Origin: Vibrio tasmaniensis
GTDB lineage: Bacteria > Pseudomonadota > Gammaproteobacteria > Enterobacterales > Vibrionaceae
Reading direction: 5' to 3'
NCBI RefSeq assembly: GCF_024347635.1
Contig: NZ_AP025510.1
Span: 2,108,001-2,172,000 of the forward strand
Length of the DNA: 64,000 bases
Below the pieces are notes generated by a model, which did not search any database, had not been told where the DNA came from, and was given only the letters and a program-made list of their open reading frames with translations. Position numbers and translations under genes: made by a program. This document shows positions 56,329 to 64,000 of this stretch, one piece after another (positions within the stretch are counted from its first letter, which is position 1; each line of letters starts with the position of its first letter).

Positions 56329-57444
56329 CTATTCAGCAGTAACGCTGGCTGGCTTCACGGTTTGGCCGGGAACCAAACGATGTAAACCACTGGATATCAC
56401 CTGCTCACCTTCACTAATTGCACCGCTCACGTAGGCTTGTTGGTTATTGGCAAACAACACCTGCACGCTTCTACGTTCAACCTTGTTATCTTCACCAATC
56501 ACGAAGATATTCCACACACCACGTAAACCATCGATCAAACCCGTGAGCGGAACCCAGTAACCTTGGTCATCGATTTGCTCATCAAACTTAAGGTAAGCAA
56601 GTTGACCTTCTAAAACAGACGCTTGCTCAGGAAACAGATAACGCAAACCGACACTGCGAGACTGTGTGTCGACCATTGCGCCCGGATTCAACAGGCTCAC
56701 AGCGAATTCATCTCGCCCGACGCGAATACTTGGGGCGGAAAGTGAAGTAACCTTTTTCATTTGATGGGCAGGAATACCGATAAAGGCTTCCTTCCCTTCA
56801 GAGGCAAGCAGTGTAAGAGTTGGATTCCCTACATTCACTACATCTCCAAGCGAGACAAAGCGTGTTGCGATGGTCCCTGAATATGGCGCACGAACTGTCG
56901 ATTTCACCAGCTTCAATTGATTGCCTTTTACCGAGGCATCAATACGCAGCAAGTTCGCCTGCAATACGCGTTGCTCACTAGTTAACGAATCAATCTCAGC
57001 TTCGGCACTGAAGCCTTTCGCTTTCAATGAACGTTGACGTTTAAGGTTCGCTGCCACCAAACTCAATTGAGCTTTGACTTCTTCAGCCTGCGCTTTCAGT
57101 TGGCTAGACTCGGTTTCCAAAAGTTGGGTATCCAGTCTTATCAACGGCTGACCCGTTGTGACTGTGTCACCGACATCCACCAGAATCTCGTTTACTTTGC
57201 CCGCCAGTTCGAAACCTAAATTAGCCTGTTGACCCGCCTTAACCACACCGACATATTCACGTTGTACTGCATAAGAAGGAGACAGCGCTAAGGCCATCGT
57301 TTCCACGGTTAAAATGGTTTGGACGCTCGATGCCGTTTCAGCGGTTGAATCAACCGACTCTTGGGCTTGTTCCTTTTCGCCACATCCAACAAGAAAAGCC
57401 GACAACGCCACTGTCACTGCGCTTCCCTTCATCAATTTATACAT
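56329..57444 (-). CDS. RND periplasmic adaptor (membrane fusion lipoprotein)
   Basis: This 371-residue adaptor has a lipoprotein signal (lipobox FLVGC, Cys at about 21), a barrel-sandwich first half (VVKAGQQANLGFELAGKVNEILVDVGDTVTTGQPLIRLD), a coiled-coil hairpin (SSQLKAQAEEVKAQLSLVAANLKRQRSL), a second lipoyl half (VRAPYSGTIATRFVSLGDVVNVG) and a membrane-proximal domain ending LHRLVPGQTVKPASVTAE. It links the RND permease to an outer membrane channel. It is the first gene of the efflux operon, under the tetR-divergent promoter. Confidence 0.94.
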   Translation of the reverse strand: MYKLMKGSAVTVALSAFLVGCGEKEQAQESVDSTAETASSVQTILTVETMALALSPSYAVQREYVGVVKAGQQANLGFELAGKVNEILVDVGDTVTTGQPLIRLDTQLLETESSQLKAQAEEVKAQLSLVAANLKRQRSLKAKGFSAEAEIDSLTSEQRVLQANLLRIDASVKGNQLKLVKSTVRAPYSGTIATRFVSLGDVVNVGNPTLTLLASEGKEAFIGIPAHQMKKVTSLSAPSIRVGRDEFAVSLLNPGAMVDTQSRSVGLRYLFPEQASVLEGQLAYLKFDEQIDDQGYWVPLTGLIDGLRGVWNIFVIGEDNKVERRSVQVLFANNQQAYVSGAISEGEQVISSGLHRLVPGQTVKPASVTAE

Positions 57445-57498
57445 ACGTACTGTTCCTATGCGGTACTCAATTATGTTCTTTTTTTAGACTAACTAAAT

Positions 57499-57519
57499 CA
57501 AACTAGACTGTCTAGTTTG
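57499..57519. promoter_or_regulatory. TetR-family operator, perfect 21-bp palindrome
   Basis: The palindrome CAAACTAGAC-T-GTCTAGTTTG lies in the 201-bp gap between the divergent efflux operon and tetR genes, 55 bp from the adaptor start. Perfect symmetry, length and position are those of a TetR dimer site. Confidence 0.85.
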
Positions 57520-57645
57520 GTTGTGTTAAAAACAAGTTTCATCGTTAATGATTGATAAAACCATCACAAAAAGCATAATGCTTAGCGCAGAACGAAATGC
57601 ATTGAACTGAGCACCAACAGGCACCAAGCAACGAGAAGCAAGCAC

Positions 57646-58260
57646 GTGACTAAAATCATCAAGAGTGAACAGAAAAGATCGCAGATCTTAACCGCAGCCA
57701 GCCAACTTTTCTCTGAACATGGCTTCAAGATCAATATGGATCAGATAGCCAAAGCAGCGAACGTTTCCAAGCAAACGGTCTACTCTCACTTTAAAAACAA
57801 AGACGAACTTTTCGAAACCTGCATGCAAACCAAGTGTGCGGAGCGAGAACTCAGTCCTGCTGCCTTTGATATGGATGCTGCGGTGGGTGATGAGTTGGTG
57901 AAATTTGGTGTGAAGTTTCAGGATTTATTACTTGATGAACAATCTAGACAAACCTTTCAAAATGCCATTAGCCAAGCGAATACGCATCCAGAGATCGCCT
58001 CCATCTATTTAGAAACTGGTCCTCAGAAAACCACCAAGTTACTTGCTGATTATTTGCAGTCGAAAATAGACTCTGGTGATCTCACACTGTCGACATCAAG
58101 CTCGCCAGTCATTGCAGCAAGACAACTGCTGCTGATGTTTCACGGCAAATCGGCGTATTGGGGATTCTTCGGACACGATAGCGGAGAATCTGAAGAAGAA
58201 AGACTTCACTACACTCGCGAATGTGTCGCGCTGTTCTTAAACGGCAATCAGCCTCGCTAG
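57646..58260 (+). CDS. TetR-family repressor of the RND pump
   Basis: This 204-residue regulator starts at GTG 57646. The N-terminal HTH is RSQILTAASQLFSEHGFKINMDQIAKAANVSKQTVYSHFKNKDELF, the standard TetR signature. It is followed by an all-helical ligand-binding and dimerisation domain similar to the C-terminal TetR domains of AcrR-type proteins. It is divergent from the adaptor-permease operon with a perfect 21-bp palindrome between them, so it is the expected local repressor. The inducer is unknown. Confidence 0.93.
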   Translation: MTKIIKSEQKRSQILTAASQLFSEHGFKINMDQIAKAANVSKQTVYSHFKNKDELFETCMQTKCAERELSPAAFDMDAAVGDELVKFGVKFQDLLLDEQSRQTFQNAISQANTHPEIASIYLETGPQKTTKLLADYLQSKIDSGDLTLSTSSSPVIAARQLLLMFHGKSAYWGFFGHDSGESEEERLHYTRECVALFLNGNQPR

Positions 58261-58282
58261 TTTGAGCCCAACTGAATGAGGG

Positions 58283-59194
58283 TTAGTTAACAGGAGCAGC
58301 TGATTCAAGAAGCAGTTCATAGAAACGCTTTGCGGCTGGGCCTGTCTTCGCACCTTTCGGCAGAGTCAGATGAAGCGGGACTTGGTATCCACTGCCATTT
58401 TCCACATTCAATACCGTGAGCTTGTCACTTCCTCGACTATCGACAATATGTTTAGGTAACCTGCAATACCCCACACCCTGCTCTACCGCTCCAAAGGCAT
58501 GGTCGAAATTATCGACCGTAATACGCTGGCTCGACTTCAACCAGCCCACATCCTTTTTTTCACCTTGCTTTTTACTGCCTTGACTAGCTTGAGCACCTAA
58601 ATCTCTCACCACTATTTGTGGTAGCGACGACAACTGGTTGAGCGATATCGGTGACATGCTAGCTAATGGATGCGAACTTGCGACAACAGGCTCCATCTTA
58701 GTGAACCCAAAAGCTTCAGCCGAGTAATTGGTAATTGGCAAGTTGATGATGGCCACATCGGCCCGTTCTTGAGTGACCATTTCAGTGGTCTTCGACAGTG
58801 ATGTTTCAATCACTTGTATTGATGTGGTGTTGTTCTCTGCCATAAACGCAGCCATCGGCTTATAAAGGCGCTCAAGGCTGCACAAATGATCAACGGCGAC
58901 CACAATTTCAGATTCCACACCCTTTGCTAACTGCTCACTGATCAGCTCAAGCTCTCGCGCTTGTTCCAGCATGCCGCTCGCCCTGCGCAATAGGGCTTTG
59001 CCATCTTCCGATAACACTGCCCTACGGCCTTCAACCTTAACCAAAGACACGCCCAGCTGATCTTCCAGTTTTCTCAACGCATAAATTAACGTGGTGTGGC
59101 TCTTATTCAATTGCAGTGCCGCCGCCTGAATGCTGCCAGCACGGTCTATCTCATACAATGTTTGCCATTGGTCTAGGGTGGTCTTTAATCTCAT
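58283..59194 (-). CDS. LysR-type regulator divergent from ydhR
   Basis: This 303-residue LysR protein has the N-terminal HTH TLDQWQTLYEIDRAGSIQAAALQLNKSHTTLIYALRKLEDQLGVSLV and an effector domain (EIVVAVDHLCSLERLYKPMAAFM, and so on). The stretch GAQASQGSKKQGEKKDVGWL inside the effector domain is an unusually lysine/glutamine-rich loop. It is divergent from the ydhR-like gene. An imperfect dyad at 59273-59295 is a candidate operator. Confidence 0.88.
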   Translation of the reverse strand: MRLKTTLDQWQTLYEIDRAGSIQAAALQLNKSHTTLIYALRKLEDQLGVSLVKVEGRRAVLSEDGKALLRRASGMLEQARELELISEQLAKGVESEIVVAVDHLCSLERLYKPMAAFMAENNTTSIQVIETSLSKTTEMVTQERADVAIINLPITNYSAEAFGFTKMEPVVASSHPLASMSPISLNQLSSLPQIVVRDLGAQASQGSKKQGEKKDVGWLKSSQRITVDNFDHAFGAVEQGVGYCRLPKHIVDSRGSDKLTVLNVENGSGYQVPLHLTLPKGAKTGPAAKRFYELLLESAAPVN

Positions 59195-59272
59195 CGGTCT
59201 AAAATCCTGACAGTTAATGGCGATATTATGAACTTTTCTGTCTGTTTTTTACAGGTAATATGGATTTCAACA

Positions 59273-59295
59273 ACAAACGAGAATGGCTTGTTTGT
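59273..59295. promoter_or_regulatory. Candidate LysR operator between lysR and ydhR
   Basis: ACAAACGAG and CTTGTTTGT flank five bases, pairing at 8 of 9 positions. The site is 63 bp before ydhR and 79 bp before lysR. Inference from symmetry and position. Confidence 0.4.
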
Positions 59296-59357
59296 CTTAA
59301 ACACCTATTTTTTATAGCGGATTTTGTTAAACGAAATTTGTTAAACGGAGAAACACC

Positions 59358-59663
59358 ATGAAACTACTACAAGTTGATTTTGAATTTAACGGCCCTTTCG
59401 GTGAAGAGATGTCGAACGCACTCGTAGACCTAGCTAAGTCCATCAACAACGAACCAGGTATGATCTGGAAAATCTGGACAGAAAACGAAGCTGAAAAACT
59501 GGGCGGTGGTGTCTATCTTTTTGAAGACCAACTCAGTGCAGAGACTTACCTAGCGATGCATGCCGCTCGCTTAAAAGAGATGGGCGTAGAGGAAGTGCGC
59601 GGTGTGATTTTCGACGTGAACCAGCCTTTAACTACCATTAACAAAGGTCCAATCAACGGCTAG
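59358..59663 (+). CDS. ydhR: YdhR-like putative monooxygenase
   Basis: This 101-residue protein begins KLLQVDFEFNGPFGEEMSNALVDLAKSINNEPGMIWKIWTENE and continues GGGVYLFEDQLSAETYLAMHAARLKEMGVEEVRGVIFDVNQPL. The sequence follows E. coli YdhR closely along its whole length as I recall it. YdhR is a ferredoxin-like (ABM-fold) dimer proposed to be a monooxygenase, though activity is not well established. Its neighbours are a divergent LysR gene and a four-helix membrane protein 76 bp downstream, probably in one operon. A GGAG Shine-Dalgarno is present. Confidence 0.88.
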   Translation: MKLLQVDFEFNGPFGEEMSNALVDLAKSINNEPGMIWKIWTENEAEKLGGGVYLFEDQLSAETYLAMHAARLKEMGVEEVRGVIFDVNQPLTTINKGPING

Positions 59664-59739
59664 TTAATTCGCTGAATGAAAACAAAGCGATTGGAATGAA
59701 TAACGAATTAGCGAAAGGCACGAGATAGAGAGATAACAA

Positions 59740-60114
59740 ATGAACAATAAAACGTTTTTAAGCCTACACGGCATCATTTACGCAGGGTTTGCCTTGGCGT
59801 TGTTTTTCCTACCAACGGTGATGTGGCCTATGTACGGCGTAGAAATTAATGATAAGTACGCTTATTTTCTCTCTCAGCACACCAGTATCTTCCTTGGTGG
59901 TATTGCCGCGATAAGCTGGTTATTGCGAGACATTGAGCCCGGAGTCAGTGCCAAAAAGCTCATCCAAGGTTTGGTTGTGACCAATATGTTGGGTGCCATC
60001 ATCACCTTGTATGCCGCGTTTACAGGCATTTTTGCTGGCTTTGGTTGGAGTGACCCTGCATTCTTCCTTTCACTATCGGTGCTCAGCGTGTTGCAGGTTC
60101 GTCGACAAGGCTAG
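59740..60114 (+). CDS. Four-helix inner membrane protein of unknown function
   Basis: This 124-residue hydrophobic protein has four predicted helices (about 6-26, 42-62, 76-96 and 98-116) with short loops (MYGVEINDKYAYFLSQHTSIFLGGIAAISWLLRDIEPG). I do not recognise a specific family, though small proteins of this type often accompany oxidoreductase genes. It is downstream of ydhR and followed by a bidirectional terminator. Confidence 0.78.
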   Translation: MNNKTFLSLHGIIYAGFALALFFLPTVMWPMYGVEINDKYAYFLSQHTSIFLGGIAAISWLLRDIEPGVSAKKLIQGLVVTNMLGAIITLYAAFTGIFAGFGWSDPAFFLSLSVLSVLQVRRQG

Positions 60115-60135
60115 TTCATACAAAACCAAACCAAT

Positions 60136-60174
60136 AAAAAAGGAACAGATGCACTCATCACCTGTTCCTTTTTC
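60136..60174. terminator. Bidirectional terminator between the membrane protein and lipocalin genes
   Basis: The stem AAAAAGGAACAG and CTGTTCCTTTTT encloses a loop of about a dozen bases, with A-rich and T-rich flanks. Confidence 0.9.
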
Positions 60175-60207
60175 TCAATCAACTGTCGTTAACCTAGCGC
60201 GCTCAGC

Positions 60208-60726
60208 TTATTTGCTGTGCTCAACGTAAATCAATTCATCAGTATTGAAGCCACGCTCTTTAGACATCGCTTTGAACTTCTCCATCACTTCTGGCGCAAC
60301 CTCTGGTGTTCTTGAAAGTAGCCACAAGTAGTCAGTATCAGGGCCCGAAACAAACGCGTATTGGTAATTCTCTTTGTCCAACTCAAACACCACATAAGCG
60401 CCGTAGAAGGGGCCAAAGAACGACACTTTTAGATAACCCTGATCGCTGCCTTCGACAAAGTACGCCTTACCTTCCGCCTCGTTCCATTCGCCATCTTCAT
60501 CTGAATAGCCACGGTTAATCACCTTCACGCCACCATCGTCACGCAGGCTATATTCAGCACTGATACTATTGAGGCCTCGCTCAAACGAGTGGTCCAAACG
60601 AGCCACTTCGTACCATTTGCCCAAGTATCTATCCAATTCAAACTGTTGAACGGGCTTTACTGTTTCAGGCATGCCGACACACCCACCCAATAAGATGACA
60701 CTCAGCAGCAATAATATTTTCTTCAT
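60208..60726 (-). CDS. blc: Bacterial lipocalin (Blc)
   Basis: This 172-residue outer-membrane lipoprotein has signal and lipobox ILLGGC (Cys at about 16). The lipocalin first motif is RYLGKWYEVARLDHSFERGL with the invariant G-x-W. A YSLRDDGGVKVINRGY strand follows, then LKVSFFGPFYGAYVVFELD and DYLWLLSRTP, ending EVMEKFKAMSKERGFNTDELIYVE. Blc/VlpA lipocalins bind lysophospholipids or fatty acids at the outer membrane under stress. It is monocistronic by appearance. Confidence 0.94.
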   Translation of the reverse strand: MKKILLLLSVILLGGCVGMPETVKPVQQFELDRYLGKWYEVARLDHSFERGLNSISAEYSLRDDGGVKVINRGYSDEDGEWNEAEGKAYFVEGSDQGYLKVSFFGPFYGAYVVFELDKENYQYAFVSGPDTDYLWLLSRTPEVAPEVMEKFKAMSKERGFNTDELIYVEHSK

Positions 60727-60875
60727 CCTAACCTCGACTTGTTTTAATAGTAATTCGAGTAAGTCATGTGAGAGCCTTAACTTACATCCTTAGTAATACG
60801 TTAAATCCGTTTATATGGTTCATATAACAGTAAATTATTCAGAAGCTTATGGGAATTGTTTCGTTGGTGAATGAA

Positions 60876-61838
60876 TCAGTAATGCTTCATAGCCGCACGG
60901 TATTGAGTCGGTGTCACCTGCTTATAGGATTTAAACTGGCGATTGAAATTAGCTTGGTTGTCGTAACCCACTTTCTCCAAAATCAAATTCACTGGCAGTG
61001 AGGTGTTAATCAACAAATCACAAGCCACATTGAGCCTAATTTTCTTCAATCGCTGGCTAAAACTCTCATTGTAGTGCTTTTGAAAGAGCCGCCTGACACT
61101 ACTCTCACTGAGAAATAGGTGACTGGCTAAGTCGTTAACTGAGATATCTCGGATAAAGTTATTTACCAAGAAGGCTTCAATCTTATCCAGCTTATCGCTG
61201 ACCTCATCTTCATCTCCTGTATTAAAGACAGGGTTGATCAACTGAACCACTTCTTGGTCATCAAGCAATAACGCAAACAAAGAAAACAAGGTAAGCAGTT
61301 GTTGGTGTGGCGACTGGTCGATCACCTTGTTCAACAATTCCGTCGCTTTCTCTGCCGTAGCGGGCGAAAACTGCAGACCTTTCTTTGAGTCCTCCAACAA
61401 AACACGCATCGGTTCGAGCTCGCGGCAACACGCTATCAATTGCTCTATCCAATCTTTGCGAAACCAAACCACGTGCGTTTCACAGATTCGCGATTCATCC
61501 GCGTTCTCTTCAGAATAAATAGCATGAGGTAAATCTGGCCCCACCAAAATCATGTGGTTGTGGAACACATCGCTTTGATGGTGCCCAATAAAACTATGGC
61601 CAGCAAAGTGACGATGTATCGCTATCTCGTACTCTTCATGTCGGTGCCAACCATAGCTTTTACTGTTCTCGACAATTTTCTTATAGCGCCATGATGTGCC
61701 AATTCGTTGTGGCACTTTTTCCAAGTAACCTTTCATTGCGATGCTCAGTGACTTTTTAATATTGAAAGTATACGCATCAAACCATTCATATGAGTGCATT
61801 GACTGAAAAGTATTGAACATTGCGCTAAGAATACTCAT
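60876..61838 (-). CDS. AraC-family regulator
   Basis: This 320-residue regulator has a C-terminal pair of AraC HTH motifs (residues about 220-318: FIRDISVNDLASHLFLSESSVRRLFQKHYNESFSQRLKKIRLNVACDLL, then VNLILEKVGYDNQANFNRQFKSYKQVTPTQYRAA). The N-terminal cupin-like sensing domain has HRHEEYEIAIHRHFAGHSFIGHH, rich in histidines, typical of ligand-binding AraC proteins. It is divergent from the 58-residue protein gene, 52 bp away. Target and effector are unknown. Confidence 0.9.
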   Translation of the reverse strand: MSILSAMFNTFQSMHSYEWFDAYTFNIKKSLSIAMKGYLEKVPQRIGTSWRYKKIVENSKSYGWHRHEEYEIAIHRHFAGHSFIGHHQSDVFHNHMILVGPDLPHAIYSEENADESRICETHVVWFRKDWIEQLIACCRELEPMRVLLEDSKKGLQFSPATAEKATELLNKVIDQSPHQQLLTLFSLFALLLDDQEVVQLINPVFNTGDEDEVSDKLDKIEAFLVNNFIRDISVNDLASHLFLSESSVRRLFQKHYNESFSQRLKKIRLNVACDLLINTSLPVNLILEKVGYDNQANFNRQFKSYKQVTPTQYRAAMKHY

Positions 61839-61890
61839 CCGGTTGTCACCGCTAAATATACTTCAAGGGAACTTAACCAGGAGAGCAACT

Positions 61891-62067
61891 ATGGACACTT
61901 TATTATTAAAAATCCGCGATATGATTCTTGCCACTCGTCAGCAGTGGATAGGCGAGATCACCTACAACCACAACATTAAAGGTGAGAACACTTGGAAGCT
62001 TTATGGCTATAACTCTCATGAAGAATACAAAAAAGATCTGCGTAACAGCATAAGACACGAGTCTTAA
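61891..62067 (+). CDS. Small protein (58 aa) of unknown function
   Basis: The 58-residue product MDTLLLKIRDMILATRQQWI... is basic and helical (an amphipathic first 20 residues, then a short polar region ending YGYNSHEEYKKDLRNSIRHES). It has no signal peptide or known motif. A strong AGGAGAG Shine-Dalgarno lies 6 bp before ATG 61891, which rejects the longer frame beginning at 61813. It is divergent from the AraC gene and may be its target. Confidence 0.65.
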   Translation: MDTLLLKIRDMILATRQQWIGEITYNHNIKGENTWKLYGYNSHEEYKKDLRNSIRHES

Positions 62068-62192
62068 TGAAAGGCTTGCTCAAACGACAGCTTGTTGATT
62101 AATCGCAGTTTTTATTTGTCATTCATGTAGAGTTTCACACTGGCCACTCGCTTTCTATACTTACTAAACAGTGGAACATGGAATAAATAACA

Positions 62193-63977
62193 ATGAACAA
62201 TAAGCTCACTTTGCCACGCACTGCATGGATTGTATTACTCGCCAGCTTAGGCGCTGTTTCGCCGGTACTTGCACAAGACAGCACAGCTGCTCAAAGCCAA
62301 CCGACTGTTCAAAATCAAGTAGAAACGAATAGCCAAACCGCAGACCAGATCTTTACTAATGCCGACATCTACGGGCATCGAGAGTCGGACTCGATCGTTA
62401 CCCATAAAGGCAAGATCATCTTCATCGGTGACCACGCTCAGGCGCAATCTTTTCAAGGCCAGAGTACCGATGTCATCGACTTAGAGAATGCCTTTGTTTT
62501 ACCGGGGTTCATTGATAATCACAATCATGTTTTTGAAGCCGCCTCAGAGCTGGGTGGCAATTGCGAACTGGATTCTGAAGCCACATTAGAAGAACAAATC
62601 CCCTACTTAGAAGCGTGTAAAATCAATGCCGACACTGACGAAAGAGGTTGGCTGATGGGCTATGGTTTTTCTTTAGAAGCCACGCTCGATAGCGATTCGG
62701 AATACACGCCACTTGAGCTCATCGATCGTGTTTTCCCAGACCGCCCAGTAGTGATCATGGAGCAAACCTCTCACTCAATGTGGGTCAATTCGAAAGCACT
62801 GAAAATCGCAAGAATCAGCCAACAATCTCCTGATCCACAAGGTGGCGCTTATTTAAAAGACCAAGACAGCGGCAAGCTCAATGGCATCTTATTAGATAAC
62901 GCTGGCGACCAAATTATGGAAATGGCGTGGAACAGCCAAAGCGAGCTCTTTGAACAAAGCTACCAAGGGTTAATGTTCGGTCTTGAAGAAGCCGCTGCGC
63001 ACGGCATTACCACCATCGGTGACGGCCGGATGTATTGGAAACGAGGCTGGTATGACGTTTGGCTAGAAGCGGAGCAAAACCAAGATTTGACGGCTCGCGT
63101 GTCATTACGCCCTTGGGTTTATCCATCAATGGCGATACCCTCTCAATTAGAAGTCTTCGAGAAGATGTATTCCGATGATAAAAGCCGTCTGTTGCTCGTC
63201 GATCAGGTAAAAATGTACAGCGATGGCATCTTCATTAACGGTACAGCAAAAACACTCGCGCCCTATTTAAATACCTATCTGCCACAGTCTCCCAATGGCC
63301 TAAACTACATTCCACCAGAACAGATGAAAGAGTGGCTCAGCGCGCTCGATAAAATCGGCTTTAGCGCCCACATTCATGCGATTGGTGATGGTGCGGTTCG
63401 TGAATCTCTTGATGCGATAGAAAGCGTGCGTAAACAAGGTTCGCAAAAGCCTTATACCCTAACTCACATAGAGTTAATCAATGATGAAGACGTTCCCCGC
63501 TTCAAGCAGCTCAATGTCTCGGCAGACTTCCAAGTCGGTTCCGATTACGTAGCCAAGCATCAACACCAATGGGCTGAAGCCTTCCTTGGTGCTCGCCGTG
63601 CCAAAGCCATGATGAATCTAGACGCGATACTTAAGACTGATGCCAATGTCACCTTGAGCAGTGACTGGAATGTACACGACATCAACCCTTTGGTCGGCAT
63701 CGCGAACAGCTTAATCATGGGCAAAACAGGCTTAACTGATATCTATACCGCGATAGACGCTTACACCATCAATGCAGCTAAGAGCCTTGGTATCGACGAC
63801 ATCACGGGTTCTATTGAGGTAGGGAAATCAGCGGACTTCGCGATTCTCAACAAAGACATCACCACGTTGTCAGCAAGAGGAATCGCAGAAACACAGGTGT
63901 TAATGACAGTGTTGAACGGGAAAACTGTTTTCGAAGACACTGTTCTCGAAGGCGCTGCTTTCAAAGACATAAATTAG
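62193..63977 (+). CDS. Exported amidohydrolase (YtcJ-like, Amidohydro_3)
   Basis: This 594-residue protein has a signal peptide (WIVLLASLGAVSPVLA, cleavage at about 28). A TIM-barrel amidohydrolase follows, with FVLPGFIDNHNHVFEAASE (metal-binding HxH), an intermediate VKMYSDGIFINGTAKT carboxylate/Lys region, FSAHIHAIGDGAVRESLDAIE (third metal His) and LSSDWNVHDINPL (Asp ligand). It closes with the IGSIEVGKSADFAILNKDIT end. Relatives hydrolyse amides, N-formyl groups or other C-N bonds, and the substrate is unknown. Export is less usual for the superfamily. The CDS ends at 63977, inside the window. Confidence 0.9.
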   Translation: MNNKLTLPRTAWIVLLASLGAVSPVLAQDSTAAQSQPTVQNQVETNSQTADQIFTNADIYGHRESDSIVTHKGKIIFIGDHAQAQSFQGQSTDVIDLENAFVLPGFIDNHNHVFEAASELGGNCELDSEATLEEQIPYLEACKINADTDERGWLMGYGFSLEATLDSDSEYTPLELIDRVFPDRPVVIMEQTSHSMWVNSKALKIARISQQSPDPQGGAYLKDQDSGKLNGILLDNAGDQIMEMAWNSQSELFEQSYQGLMFGLEEAAAHGITTIGDGRMYWKRGWYDVWLEAEQNQDLTARVSLRPWVYPSMAIPSQLEVFEKMYSDDKSRLLLVDQVKMYSDGIFINGTAKTLAPYLNTYLPQSPNGLNYIPPEQMKEWLSALDKIGFSAHIHAIGDGAVRESLDAIESVRKQGSQKPYTLTHIELINDEDVPRFKQLNVSADFQVGSDYVAKHQHQWAEAFLGARRAKAMMNLDAILKTDANVTLSSDWNVHDINPLVGIANSLIMGKTGLTDIYTAIDAYTINAAKSLGIDDITGSIEVGKSADFAILNKDITTLSARGIAETQVLMTVLNGKTVFEDTVLEGAAFKDIN

Positions 63978-64000
63978 TGAATCAAAGTTCGATACGAAGC

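Overview
The window reads as a chromosome segment of a marine gamma-proteobacterium, almost certainly a Vibrio (Splendidus/Harveyi-like on gene content and moderate G+C). This rests on csiV beside mfd, a PlzB-type PilZ gene before mfd, a V. cholerae VC1899-like CARF nuclease after a chemoreceptor gene, and the hinT-(COG3014)-ycfL-lpoB-thiK-ycfP-ndh order. The identification is from memory of these families; no search was run. I saw no tRNA, rRNA, CRISPR array, intact insertion sequence or prophage.

Left part (1-30.8 kb) is core genome. It runs: partial cysB, a membrane coiled-coil gene, miaE, pyrF, lapB-lapA, ihfB, rpsA, cmk. Next is the lipid A/Kdo export operon comEC-msbA-lpxK-ycaR-kdsB (minus strand), then a DUF2062 gene, the lipoprotein sorting operon lolC-lolD-lolE, plzB-mfd, csiV, a GNAT gene, ndh, ycfP, thiK, and the COG3014-ycfL-lpoB lipoprotein operon with hinT. 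Much of it serves the Gram-negative envelope: LPS synthesis and control, lipoprotein export, and activation of peptidoglycan synthases (CsiV for PBP1a, LpoB for PBP1b). A 268-bp MITE-like element with two nested stem-loops sits 37 bp upstream of the COG3014 start.

Middle part (31-46 kb) is mixed: a chemoreceptor, the orphan CARF-PD-(D/E)XK protein, udp with a candidate CRP site, zntA with a textbook MerR-type promoter (20-bp spacer over a 22-bp dyad), a MATE pump, a CBS-pair protein whose 3' end is tandemly triplicated, ybiB next to nine perfect 7-bp repeats, ppiB, an EamA transporter, and gloA-nemA for electrophile and methylglyoxal detoxification.

Right part (45.7-64 kb) is accessory. A LysR regulator, an outer membrane protein, an inner membrane/HlyD-like pair and a secreted alkylsulfatase lie in three transcription units. 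Upstream of these are three copies of the same 14-bp palindrome, ATCGT-N4-ACGAT, which suggests one regulon. It is followed by an RND pump with divergent TetR and a 21-bp perfect operator, a LysR/ydhR divergent pair, a lipocalin, an AraC regulator, a 58-residue protein and an exported YtcJ-like amidohydrolase.

Most intergenic regions carry clear intrinsic terminators. The two most interesting observations are the orphan CARF nuclease with a non-canonical ligand loop, and the palindrome-linked sulfatase/HlyD/outer membrane protein cluster.
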